DNA from: Rhizomys pruinosus
Lineage: Eukaryota; Chordata; Mammalia; Rodentia; Spalacidae
DNA: 64,000 bases
NCBI GenBank assembly: GCA_009823505.1
Contig: VZQC01006354.1
Coordinates: 496,001 to 560,000 of the forward strand
Direction of reading: 5' to 3'
This document shows positions 44,750 to 55,764 of this stretch, one piece after another. The notes below the pieces were generated by a model, which worked only from the letters and a program-made list of their open reading frames with translations, had not been told where the DNA came from and searched no databases. A program made the position numbers and the translations under genes. Position 1 is the first letter of the stretch, and every line of letters starts with the position of its first letter.

Positions 44750-45085
44750 GCCGTGTGCCCCCAGCCCCAGCCCCCAGATAAAAAGGCACATGAGGCTTAA
44801 GTCACTCCAGGAACAAGATTTACTTCCATGTGGAATTACCAGCAAGGGCTGCCTGCAAGGGCCGCCTGCATGGGCCGCCTGCAGACACGTGGTGGAACCA
44901 ACCGGGGAGCATGGCAGGAGCCCACCCACTTATAGCCAGGGGGTGGGGCCTCAGGTACAGAGGAAGTGGTCAGAAGATTGACAGCCTCTGGAAAAAGTTG
45001 GGTGTCTGTGTCCCTTGGGATTCTAGGAAGCCCAGACCTAACAAACCACACATCAAGGACTTGCCTCAAATCATATAGCATTTCA
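44750..45085 (-). mobile_element. Possible LTR, antisense
   Basis: GC-rich block with a 13-bp minisatellite and a tataa-like cttatagcc at about 44930. Set in A/T-rich surroundings, resembling a solo ERV LTR. Family and ends unresolved. Confidence 0.35.
44842..44880. repeat. 13-bp minisatellite, three units
   Basis: gcaagggctgcct, gcaagggccgcct, gcatgggccgcct in tandem. Confidence 0.9.
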
Positions 45086-45470
45086 TAAATTTCATAAAAT
45101 ATCAAATTTTAATAAAGTATGCATCTATTTTCATGACCTTCATGAAATTAGATATGATGATTTCAAACCCTGTAACCTCTCTGTGGATGCCCAAGAATTA
45201 GGTTTCCAGTAGTGCACAGTATCTCTGCACAGCAAGCCATATCCAATGCTTGGAGTCTCACCCAAGACTTAGGGTTGAACTAATAAAAGTCGCTGGTGAG
45301 ACAAAAAAATCTCCATCTCTCATTTATGGCTAGCCTTTAATGCTATATATGTGAGTTACTGATTCTCAGAATAACATTTAGAAGAAAATGTTGTTGAATG
45401 AAATTAGTAAGTCTTACAATTATTCCTGATATGAACATACAAGATAAAATAAAGTAAAAAAAAAACATTA
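45086..45470. other. Unique sequence
   Basis: A/T-rich, no gene or named repeat recognised. Confidence 0.4.
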
Positions 45471-45474
45471 ACAC

Positions 45475-46330
45475 TGTCCAATGGGAAAGAAAATTGTTTT
45501 TTGTTTAGTATAAAGGCACGTGAAATCTTACTATAATTCAGCCCTAACGAATTCTTAATTGGCTCAGTAATGATAAATGTAAAATTACTGAAATCATGTA
45601 TGCTGGGATCTTTCAACCCCGACTCCTCAGCTCAAACCACTTGTCACCTTAATATCCAATTTCATAAATATAATGTTTCCAAATGCTTGCCCCCTTCAGA
45701 ATAAGGCAGGAACAAGTAAAGATAATGCTGAGACATAATTTGCACTCACCAAGGGAAAGAAATGGCAACATCCACAGATTGTACAAATCTAGCCGCCTTA
45801 AATTATAACCAGCCATTTCTTAATCAGGAACAATGGAAAAAATCACAAAATTCATTGCTTCTTCATTTTTAGAATTAGCTGCAACAAATAAAAAATAACA
45901 ACCTCACTAGTTTTTGTGGTCTAGCAAAAAGTAAAAATATTTTCCTGATCAGCAAATGTTTCTATGAATAGGTTAGCCAACAAGCCCAAGTACATGTTTT
46001 TAAATTATAACTTGCATGCAATACAGTTTTCAAATGATCCATTAGTTAACCAGAAATACAATACATATTTTAATGGGTTAGGCAACCTTAAGGGAATTGA
46101 TGCATCTCAAATAAATGCCACAGGGGCACTGGTTTATTGCATAGAAGGTAATTCTTTCCTGAAAAAGCATAAGCTTCATTTGAAATAAAGCTTTGGAGAT
46201 CATGAAAGGAATCAATCAATTCAAGAAGTTCTATGTAATGTACAGACCATGTGAGACAGATCAGCATTTTCAGGCTATTTAAGGACTAAGAAATGTGTGG
46301 AACCTCAGAGCCCGTTAAAAGGTGTTTTGT
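45475..46330. promoter_or_regulatory. Candidate conserved non-coding block
   Basis: Long repeat-free A/T-rich stretch with dense homeodomain-like words (cgaattcttaattggctc, aaattataaccagcc, ttagaattagctgcaac, ccattagttaacc) and no simple repeats, between repeat-laden flanks. The 74-codon frame at 45964 has no known motif. Inference only. Confidence 0.25.
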
Positions 46331-46934
46331 AAAAAGTCACTTCAAGAACTTTCCAGGTCAAGATGAAACATTAAGGGGAGATGGATACAGGGGAGAGGAA
46401 GGAAGGGAGAAAGGGAGGGAGAGAACATGAGAATATGTTGGTCATGTTCCAGAATATCTTGACACAAATACGAAATTAGTTCTGAGCTCAGTAGCCAGTC
46501 TAAAGCAATGATTAATCCAGTGTGGAATGTAGCAGGCAGTGGTGTGACAGGTATGAAATGAACAGATGGATTCGATTTTAAACAAATGAGAGTCAGTCCC
46601 TGTGTTACAGGTTAGTTTCCCTTTGTAACCTTTCCAGCCTGCAAGCTCACTGATCCTAGAAGGTACTCAGACAGCAGCTTTCATGCTTTGCACTCATATG
46701 CCACCACCTCTTGTTTTCCTCTCAGATGAAGCACCACAGGACTGTCATGAGGACTTGATTTATTCATCTTCAATCTGTTTGTTCTCATTCCTGCCATGTT
46801 TGTACATCCAAGAGTAAATATTGGAGAGACACCATGCCTTTGAACATCTGGGTTCTGATATTAATCCCATTAATATCACTGTAGCTGGTGCTGTCCCACT
46901 CTGAATCATGACAGGGATTGTCTCAGTCCTTTTC

Positions 46935-46937
46935 ACT

Positions 46938-46972
<35 letters not shown>

Positions 46973-46977
46973 TTGGT
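46935..46977. repeat. (TTTA)n, first copy
   Basis: About ten TTTA units, part of a duplicated B1 tail. Confidence 0.95.
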
Positions 46978-47014
46978 CTTTTTCGAGACAGGGTCTCCCT
47001 GTAGCCCCAGCTGT
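46978..47014 (-). mobile_element. Truncated B1 start, duplicated copy
   Basis: Only the first roughly 35 bases of a reverse B1 (ctttttcgagacagggtctc to cagctg). It then jumps to a repeat of the upstream flank. Confidence 0.9.
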
Positions 47015-47031
47015 TGTCTCAGTCCTTTTCA

Positions 47032-47033
47032 CT

Positions 47034-47076
<43 letters not shown>

Positions 47077-47223
47077 TTGGTCTTTTTCGAGACAGGGTCT
47101 CCCTGTAGCCCCAGCTGTCCTGGAACTCACTCTGTAGACCAGGCTGGCCTTGAACTCACAAAGATCCGCCTGCCTCTGCCTCCCAAGTGCTAGGACTAAA
47201 GGCGTGCGCCACCGCGCCTGGCC
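47032..47223 (-). mobile_element. B1 SINE, antisense, with (TTTA)n tail
   Basis: Full reverse B1 through caccgcgcctggc. The flank ccttttcacttt recurs at 46927, 47023 and 47223, so the target duplication itself is present three times. Confidence 0.94.
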
Positions 47224-47234
47224 CTTTTCACTTT

Positions 47235-48250
47235 CTTTAAGTCTGACCCTACCTTCTCTTTTCAACTTTTACGTGTTGCAACAGGGCTGAAAGCTGCGTG
47301 GGGACCCCCATAGCAGTGAAGCACAACGCTTTACCAAGCCCGGCTAATCTAATGGCATTCACTGTTAGTATCTGTCAGGTCTTTTTACAGTCTCAGTAAA
47401 ACTCTCACCTCCCTACTGCAAATGCCAAGTAGAGCTTTGGAGAAAAGGAATGGATGTCTACCAATTCACATTGAGGGATGAGTGATGGGCCCCTTTGACT
47501 AAAATACAAGTCCCTGACTGTCCTCTTTGTTTACTTCCACAGAGCCACTAGGGTATCTGTGCAAAATAAAAGCCTGAGTTGGTCTGACCATTTCCTGTGA
47601 CCAACAGAAAATGGTAAAGTTCTCACCTATTGTACCTGCATCACCATTTTACTCATCTACCTATGTTCTCTGCCCAGTACTTTAACTGTTCTCGTCCCTC
47701 TTCCTATTGCAGAATCCATACTGAAGTACTTACCTTTTTTCTAAACTGTTTTTAACTAGACTGGGGACATACTTCTTTAATCACAACTATTTAGCAAGAT
47801 TTTGAGGTTTAAAGTCTCAGCTCAAACATCATTTATTAGTTACTGCTGTATCACTGTAAGCAAAACACCTGACATATTATTTATGGCTCCTCCCTCCCCA
47901 CCCCAGACTCCTGTAGCACAACAGCCATATCCAATCCTCCTCTGGACTAGAAATCTGAGGCCACCTGTGATCCCTAAACCTATCCTGGCCACTATGATAT
48001 GCACACAAGAGATCCAAAGTAGGACCTTGCTTATAAAGTATGAATGAATAGGTCTATCAGGTGATTCCCAAAGAGATCAAAAACTTCATCCAGTATTTCC
48101 ACCAAAGTGTCTTGGATTTGACTGACCAAAGTAGGTGTATATACTTCAGGTTGGTTGAATCATAGTGATGTAATTGGTCAGAAGGTATGTAAGATCTAGG
48201 CAAGCTGTGAGAACATTTGAACCAAGCTGATGGAATGGTTCTTCAAGAAT
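47235..48250. other. Unique sequence, no gene seen
   Basis: Frames are 60-81 codons without motifs. 47830-48050 faintly resembles an old MaLR LTR (ttagttactgctgtatcact). Confidence 0.35.
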
Positions 48251-48261
48251 ATGCATTTTGG

Positions 48262-48412
48262 GTGAAGGGTGGTGGTACATGCTTTTAATTGCAGCATTCA
48301 GGAGGCAGTAGCAGGCAGATCTCTGTGAAATTAAGGCCACGCTGGTCTACATAGTGAGTTCCAGGCTAGCTGGGGCTATAGAAGATCATGTCTCAAAACA
48401 AACAAACCAAAA
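48262..48412 (+). mobile_element. B1 SINE, sense, old
   Basis: gaagggtggtggtacatgct, cattcaggaggcagtagcag, ctggtctacatagtgagttc, tgtctcaaaac. Confidence 0.85.
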
Positions 48413-48872
48413 ATAATATATGTTGGTCTGAGGCTGAAGCTATTGCTCCACAGGTTGGCAGTGATGCTGTATTCTGAATGCAGTTGAACTTGCTTGTGGG
48501 AATAGAACTTTGTGTGTGGCTTGAAGTGAGAAATTGTAAGACCTGTCCCGGGAGGTCTCCAGTTATCTGATATCTCTGTGGGCTTCCAGAGTTATCTGTA
48601 GCCAGAAGATTCGGGATATTACAATGATTCTTGCTTCACCCTATCTCTGCAAAGTTCCAGGCCTGTCGTTCCCTTGAGGCATTGAGCAGAATGTCACACC
48701 TCTAGTTACCTGTTGCACAAATCAGTTCTGCAGCCCCCCTGATTTAGAACCAAGTTGGCTCACCCCTCCCTTCCGCCTGCTCCCCACTTCCTTGCCCAAA
48801 GCACAGTAGTCTTGAATATATAGATCGCACTGATAGAAAATAAAGGGAGTTCCTATGCTCCCCAGTTCTCCA

Positions 48873-48875
<3 letters not shown>
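48413..48875. other. Unique sequence
   Basis: No gene recognised; the minus-strand frames starting at 49021 and 49053 cross the adjacent (GT)n and are artefacts. Confidence 0.4.

Positions 48876-48907
<32 letters not shown>
48876..48907. repeat. (GT)n microsatellite
   Basis: About 15 GT units. Confidence 0.95.
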
Positions 48908-48908
<1 letters not shown>

Positions 48909-49078
48909 TGCTTATTTTTCCTACGGGTGTTCTCCACGGTATTCCCTCCCCACTTCTTGCAGGAGCAGAGCCCAGAGACTGCTGGCCTGCAGGCAGGAGG
49001 CAAGTCCTGGAGCTGAGCCAAGAAGGGAAGGACAGTGTGTGGAAGGCAGACATGCGTGACTCAAAGACACCACACCCA

Positions 49079-50379
49079 ACACTTGCTCCCTTGAACTATC
49101 CAACTAGTGGTTCTGCACATCACTGAAGAATTCATCTGCAAGCTCCAATCACTTAGGCAGGACTCTTGCAGGACTGCCAAGAAGTCAGAAGAGGAAACTG
49201 ACTTCTTTCATTCCAATCCTAAAATATACACTCTTCATGGAGTTCTCAATGTCCTTGATTCTTTGGTAGCCACATCCAACATCAGCCAGCAGCTGGAGGT
49301 GTCCACAAGCAGAGGTGACTCCAAAAGAGTGGCTGGGGAACATGGGGAGCACTTTCTCTACAAGATGTGTGGCTGCTTCAGCCTGCTGGGGCTTCTGGAC
49401 CTGGACTTCCTGTTGGGAGATTACTATTAGGCCATCAAGGTGCTAGAGAACATTGAGCTGGACAAGAAAAGCAAGTATTCCCATGTGCCGAAGTGCCAGA
49501 GCAATACCTCCTATGTGGCTTTTGCATATCTGATGTGTTGCTATCTGGGTCTTTGCCAACATCCTCATGTACAGCCAAAGGACCAAGAACATGTTCCAGA
49601 GGACCACATATAAGCAGATGATTAGCACGCACAATGAGCAGATGAATGTGCTGTCAGCTGTTGTCCTCACCATGTAACTCATGAAGCTTGACAAGAGCAT
49701 CCGCTTCCAGCTGTAGGAGTACAAGGGCAAGGTGCTACACATACGGGAAGATGGCCCACAGGTGAAGAACTTATAGATATTCCTGTCCCAATTTCCTGTT
49801 GCTCGTAGTGTCCAACTATGATGATGTGTGCCCTCACAACCACAAAGAGCCATTCTTGCAGCAGCTGAAGGTGTTTTCTGATGAATGTAGCAGCAGACCC
49901 AGCTTTCCTCCATTCAAAGCATCCTCAAGCTGCACATCATCCTGGCTATGGCCAGGCTGGCCACATCCTGAGCCTCACAGAGCAGGAGTTCTGCATCCAG
50001 CTTCTTGTCCTCAAATACACAATTACAAACATGGTATGTAGCACTGTTATCTCTGCCCTGGATAGCGAATTGAAGACTGACTTCTATCATTGTTAAGGAC
50101 ATGATTTGTATCACAGACACCACAAGTTCCAAGCACTTTCTTTATCCATCAGATCTATGAATTTGAGGAGCATAATTGAATCCTGAAGATGTGACTAAGG
50201 CCCTGAGGACACTCATATGCACAAGAATCAAAAACCTGTTTTGATATTGTAGGGAGGAAATGTTTTGTCACTAGGAAACCGGTGCCCAGATCAGCCATCA
50301 GCTGAGTTGAAATTCATTCACTCAAGGACTGAAACACTTTTTAAAAGGGTTCAATAAAGGACCTTCATTTGAAAAAAAT
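49079..50379 (+). pseudogene. Eif3l: Processed pseudogene of EIF3L (eIF3 subunit L)
   Basis: The parent encodes subunit L of translation initiation factor eIF3, a roughly 560-residue PCI-domain protein that helps bind the 40S ribosome. The frame 49107-49430 aligns with its middle part: segments like AKKSEEETDFFHSNPKIY, HGVLNVLDSLV and LLGDYY. After an in-frame TAG (49428-49430) the alignment continues with [10 protein letters not shown] (49431 on), [32 protein letters not shown] (about 49846-49885), LTEQEFCIQLLV and SALDSE, reaching the C-terminus at about 50190. A 3' UTR with aataaa (50353) and an A-rich end (50373-50379) follow. It has no introns, is 5'-truncated by about 200 codons, and has several stops and frameshifts: a dead L1-mobilised retrocopy. 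Confidence 0.9.
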
Positions 50380-50620
50380 CCACATGTGCTTAAGCAGATC
50401 ATGGCACCTGGAGCTGGTGGCAGAGAACAGCTGTACACATCATGGTGGACTAGGAAATGGGGAGTAAAACCAGAAATGGCCAGGGACCCACTTCCTCTAG
50501 CTAGGGCCCCATCTCCCAATGTTCCAGAACTTTTCAAAATAGCATCACCAACTTCAGATCAAGAATTCAAAACATGAGCTTGTGGGGATCATTTTACTGT
50601 TCAACCATGGCAGGACATCC
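50380..50620 (-). mobile_element. MaLR LTR fragment, antisense
   Basis: gacccacttcctctagctag, ccccatctcccaatgttcca, tcaccaacttcagatc and gagcttgtggggatcatttt follow the reverse MT-LTR layout. The left end is lost next to the pseudogene tail. Confidence 0.6.
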
Positions 50621-52440
50621 TCTCTGGAAACTTCTGCTCAACTTTACCTAGTTTATGGTTGTGACTCTCAACAACCCTCATTCGATTTTTGCCCCATACA
50701 GTTGCACTAATCATCTGAGACATATAACTGGAACTTATGTAGCAATAGAGAAACAAAATAATTTAGGGTAGAAGCAGGTTTGGGGCTTCACTGTCCAGAA
50801 GAAGGGGTACAGAGGCCTTGTGCTTTCATTTCGTCCCCTCTGTCAGATGGCAAGTAAAAACCTCACAGGGCAGAGGCAAGAGAGGCTGTGTCAAGGCTCC
50901 AAAGATCACTATCCACCCTAAAAGTGATCGCCTGTGAGGATGGCCCCATTCTCCTTGTTACCAAGCCTGCCCTCCCGTCCCCTCTTCCCTACAGAGAAGG
51001 CCATTTCTGCCAGCCTAGCCAATTTGTGGCTGTGCAGAATCCAGAAAGTATGTGGCAGAAGCAACACAAGAGAGGCAACAGGAGTGCAGAAACTCTCAGT
51101 TATCGGGTCCTCAACCCTGTGAAGCATGCTGGCAGGACAGTAAAAGCAAAACAGAACTGAATGGGCCAGCTACTAAGGTGGAGTTGGGGGGTGAGGGAGG
51201 GAGACAGGACTAGACATGCATTAGGCTAGGATATTTTTAAAATCCACAACTAAGAAGCTTGGAGACCTTTCAAGGAGAAATGCTGGGCAACAGAGGAAGG
51301 GTTTGTGGAGAAAAGTTGCTGTGTGTTTATATGGCATAAAGACAGGCTTCCTTCAGAAACATAGCTGTCATGGAGCCAGTCTGAGGGAGAGGAGCACAGA
51401 GCTGCAGGTCCTGGAAGTGCACTGTATCTTAATCTGTGTAGGGTGGCAAGTCCTGGAAGTGCACTGTATCTTAATCTGTGTAGGGTGGATATCCCATATT
51501 AAACACATGCCACTATTTGGGATGTACTAGTACAAAACACTATTTGCTGCTTATCGGACACTCAAATGTAACTGGCCAGCTTACATTTTCACTTGCTGAG
51601 TCGGGTTCCCTTAGGGTGGCAGCTGGACCCCAAGATGATTTTGCCCTCAAAAACTTAGGAGTGTTTGGGGTTACAGCAATCAGATAAGCATGCTACTGGC
51701 AACAGAGGATAGAGGCTGGGATGCTGCTGAATCTCCTGAGCAGCACAGAACAGTTCCTATTACAAAGCATTATCCAGCCCAAAAGCACTGTGTATAGCAC
51801 TGCAAGCTCCTGCAATGACACCTAACAGTGTTCTTTTACTGTATGTATATCATAATAAACTCACACCAAAATAATTATGAACCAACAAAAGTAATGGCTC
51901 TGAAACATTAGAGATACTAAAAAGGGTAAAAAATTTAAATTGGTTGGGATAATGGAGAATTTATGGAGTCCATTTACAACTAGCAATGTTAATTGAATAT
52001 GCTGCATAATTGGACACCAGAATTTCCTGTACTGAATACTTTTTAACACTTACATAAGATGATGTTTCTCTAGGACACTCCAGCAAATCCCTGGGTTTCT
52101 GTGAGGTAGTCTAAATTTTAAAGGGAGATACAACTGACTCAAGTGCAAGACTTTGTACCAGCTAAATTTGTAGGGCACAGAGGTGATTTTATGTGTGAAG
52201 GAACGTGAAAGCAAAATTTACTTGTTTCTTTAGACTTTTGGAGATACCTTTAGATATCTCCAAAAATTACTGGGTTCTGCAAAAAAAAGTTTGTAAAACT
52301 TCACCTAAGACAACTGAACAAGTGTGTAAATTTTCAGTGTGTGCACTTACAGCACACTGTCTTACAGTTTTTAAGTAATTATTCTTTTCTTCCTTGAGGA
52401 AAGGGATGACCTTAATTATCTTTCTCCAAAGTCAGGAAAG
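50621..52440. other. Unique sequence, no gene seen
   Basis: Frames at 50888, 50934 and 51303 (62-90 codons) have no known motifs. The only structure noticed is the tandem duplication at 51408. Confidence 0.4.
51408..51491. repeat. 42-bp tandem duplication
   Basis: gtcctggaagtgcactgtat starts at 51408 and again at 51450. The two units differ by about one base, so the duplication is recent. Confidence 0.95.
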
Positions 52441-52457
52441 CTTTGCTAAATAACTTT

Positions 52458-53060
52458 TTTTTTTTTTTAAGATCAAAAGATGATTTTATTGGAAGCAGAG
52501 AAGGTTCAGGTATAGAGAGAAGAAACAGGAACAGAGGAAGCAGAGAAAGGTTTGTGGGGAGGGGAGAGATGAGAACAAAGCCGACCAGGGCTCTGAGAGA
52601 CCGAACAAAGAAGTTGGTGCTCTGGGGCTGTGCATCCTAGTAAACAAGCTAGCATGCAGCAGGAGCGGCCCACAAGTGTGAAAGCTTCTTGTACAAAATC
52701 CAAGGGAGAGGTACAGGACAGGCTTGTTAACGTTTAAATTCATTGGATTAAACAGAGTTTAATGCACTGGGTAGTTTCTAATTGGACTAGCTTTCCTGCC
52801 ATTCATTTGAGAGAGGGGACAGTTACTCTGGAGACTTGGGAGTGGGCTTTCTGACCTTCTTTGGCCATTCCTGAGACTAGGGGCAGCTGGCATCTAGTGA
52901 TTGGTTGGAGACCTTCAGCCATACATTCCAGCATTATCTTTTGGCTACAAGCAGGGGGTGGGGGAGAAGCTTGTGACCAGGCATTCCAACAGACACTTAA
53001 GAATACCTAAAGATGGCTGTTGTAGCCAAAATGGAGCTCCTTAGGGAATTCTTATTCTAC
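52458..53060 (-). mobile_element. 3' LTR of a retrovirus-like element, antisense
   Basis: Read on the minus strand: U3 begins TGTAGAATAAG at about 53060, just after a polypurine tract (aaagaggggaat, reverse of attcccctcttt at 53061-53072). Near the other end is AATAAAATCATC (reverse at about 52480) as polyadenylation signal. About 600 bp. Family not recognised. Confidence 0.6.
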
Positions 53061-53877
53061 ATTCCCCTCTTTGAGTTGTTGATGGGGAAGATAGTCTTAG
53101 ACTCCTTCCTCATATATGGGTTCATACCTGGTCCTAGGTACCATGATTTTAATGGAACTTACCCACTGATTAATAAATCTGACAAGTGAATTAAGGGTGC
53201 ATGGGCCACAAGTCAAAGCAACCAGGATAAGTTTACTAGCAGATCCAGGATGTCTTCAGCTCTTAGCTGAGAAAGAGACTGGCTCTCTGGGGGGGGGGGT
53301 CTTGACCCTAAACTGCCTAGCTAATTTTTATCTCCTACTTTTATCACATAACCCTCTGAGGAAGTTACCCCAATTGCCAAGAGGGACTCAGGGTGCCGAC
53401 TGCTCTGACTTCTTCCATGCTGAAAAGGGGCACAGAATGTGGCAACTGGGGTGCCCCTCTCAGTGGATCTATCTAAAAGACCCCCAAAATTACAGTCACA
53501 GAGAGAACAAAATCCTTGGCCCGTGCTTGTGAAGGTGAGAGTAGCTAGATACATTTCTAGGGAGGGAACCAGGAGAGGAACAGTGTGAATTAAATGTCCA
53601 ATTTAAAAGTCCTTTAGACTTTCTCAACAACATGTTCCAAAGCATCCATTATTCGGCTTCTCCTTTTGTTCATTTGGCCATAGTGTCTGGACTCAGGATC
53701 TGCTTTCCAGGAAGTTTCAATAGTCATGGCGTGAGTTTCTCTTAGGTGGTTGTTTAAATAGAAAGAGGAAACGTTATTATTTGGTAACAACAGATCTCAT
53801 ATGACTTTAAATGAATTAAAATCTAGTGTTTGGATGCACACAATCTCTCAGACTTTAAAGGAAATATGATTACTTAT

Positions 53878-54038
53878 TTTTTTGTCTTTTTTTTTTTTTT
53901 TTTAGACAGGGTCTCCCTTTAGTCCCAGCTGGCCTGGAGCTCACTATGTAGATCAGGCTGGCCTTGAACTCACAGAGATCCACCTGCCTCTGCCTCCCAA
54001 GTGCTGGGATTAAAGGTGTGCACCACCACGCCTGGCCT
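53878..54038 (-). mobile_element. B1 SINE, antisense
   Basis: Reverse B1 from a T18 tail (tttagacagggtctcccttt) to caccaccacgcctggcc. Confidence 0.93.
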
Positions 54039-54039
54039 A

Positions 54040-54138
54040 AGATAGTTTTTATCCACCATGTGGGTGCTGGGAATTGAACTTGGGATCTCACAAAGAGCAG
54101 TTGGTGCTCTTACCCACTGAGCCATCTCTCCAGCCCCA
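54040..54138 (-). mobile_element. B2-family SINE fragment, antisense
   Basis: ccaccatgtgggtgctggga, aagagcagttggtgctctta and gagccatctctccagcccc. Only the tRNA-like half remains, next to the B1. Confidence 0.88.
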
Positions 54139-55304
54139 ATGACTGGTATTTGGTTATATTTTCCTTTGGGGTGTTTAAGTCTATACAGTTATCCCTGATT
54201 GACCAACTTTTGTTTTCTCAGGGTCAGATGAGGATCCAGTCCTCAGGGGCCACTTGGATTTTGGGGAAAGAGGCCTCTGGCCCCTCTTGGCTTTTACCAG
54301 TTTCATCCACTGGAGGACAAAGTCAGGTCTTGCAAGACCAGGCTTCCCTTTTGAACCATGAAGAGACTTTCCTCTTTACATACTTGGCACTGGCTAGAGT
54401 CCTGTTAGTGGATCTCCAAGACCTCCCTGCTCAGGAGGACTGGTGATTTGCAGGACATTTCAGGAGATTCCCCCAGACATAATACCCCAGGACTAGTTGA
54501 CATTAGAGGGCAAGGAACGAAGTTGTTCCTTAGGTCCCTCAGCCGAATTGGTATGGGCAGTTAAGTATGGTCGTTATCTATCCAGAAAGGTTAAGTTACA
54601 CCAGCCTAACACCTTTAATTACTGTATAATATTTAGGCTTGAACAATAACTCAAGCAGCCTTGGATAATATTGACTGGAGGAGGGACTTAACAACATAGA
54701 TTAAGTAGGCATAGCCCACAAGAGAGAATTAAACAATTTCAGGCTTAACTTAAATGCAAGCTGTTCACTATAATTACTACAAACAGGAACAATCTCTTTC
54801 CTTCTCAGACATCCTATCCTGATTTATAGTTTTCCCAGGAGACAGGAGTTGTAACACATACCAGAAGACAGGAAATAAACTGATAAGGATTACCAAGCCC
54901 ATCCAAACTGTCTTCTTCTGGACTGCATGCAGCTTGTTTGGGAAGACAGAATCTAGCTTTTTGAGCCAAATTATATGATTAGGTAAAGGAAATATCAAAA
55001 GCAACTCTTGCAAGAAACATAAAGTACATTTTCAGTAGCCATAGGTAACCCACTATTTGCCTGTGTCCATTTAATCTACACCTGTAACAGGGAGTTAGGT
55101 TCAAACCAGGAGAGGACTGAAAATTAACAACTCTGTATATTCACAATCCTATTTAGGCTACTAGTAAACTAGCTTGAGTGTTTATACCAATTTAATTTAA
55201 TACAGGTATCTTATCATTTTACTAAACCTTGAAGTGCCATGTGATATGCATATAAAGGTTGGACAAAATATCTAGACAAGGTTTGTTTAAGAGTGTTCAG
55301 TTTT

Positions 55305-55581
55305 GGGGCTGGAGAGATGGCCTAGCGGTTAAGAGCACCGACTGTTCTTGCAGAGAACCCGGGTTCTATCCCACGCACCCACATGGTGGGTAAGAACTGT
55401 CTGTAACTCCAATTCCAGGAGAACTCCAGTTCCAGGGGAATCCAACGCCCTCTTCTGACCTCCGTGGCATTGCACGACACAGGTGCACAAACCTACACGC
55501 AGACAATACATTCATACACATAAACAAATAAATAAAAAATACCAAAAAAAAAAGANCATGCATACAGTACATTCATACAAA

Positions 55582-55620
<39 letters not shown>

Positions 55621-55640
55621 ACAAACAAACAAACAAATAA
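55305..55640 (+). mobile_element. B2/B3-type SINE, sense, with doubled tail and N
   Basis: Target duplication gtgttcagtttt (55293-55304 and 55641-55652). Full SINE to about 55545, A-rich tail, an N at 55556, then a second partial copy of the SINE 3' end (acagtacattcatac) and (AAAT)n/(AAAC)n. Confidence 0.94.
55580..55640. repeat. (AAAT)n/(AAAC)n microsatellite
   Basis: About ten AAAT and four AAAC units forming the SINE tail. Confidence 0.95.
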
Positions 55641-55720
55641 GTGTTCAGTTTTTGTCCAACCTTTAAATAACTCTTGAGTGAAAAGGAAAAGTAGCTTAAC
55701 AAAAGCTTATTGCTCCCAGA

Positions 55721-55722
55721 TT

Positions 55723-55761
<39 letters not shown>
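55721..55761. repeat. (GT)n microsatellite
   Basis: About 20 GT units. Confidence 0.95.

Positions 55762-55764
<3 letters not shown>

Larger units (their letters stand above)
53061..55290 (-). mobile_element. Internal region of retrovirus-like element, decayed
   Basis: Begins at the polypurine tract and runs to about 55290, with no 5' LTR in the window. The minus-strand frame 55013-54777 (78 codons) has a hydrophobic stretch of about 20 residues (WMGLVILISLFPVFWYVLQL) followed by a short polar tail, which could be the membrane anchor of an envelope protein, but I cannot confirm it. No gag or pol motifs found; broken by a B1 and a B2. Not infectious. Confidence 0.45.

Noticed and set aside
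49443..49913. 156-codon minus-strand frame
   Set aside because: Shadow of the EIF3L pseudogene on the opposite strand.
53197..53532. Plus-strand 111-codon frame
   Set aside because: Runs against the orientation of the surrounding retrovirus-like element and has no motif.
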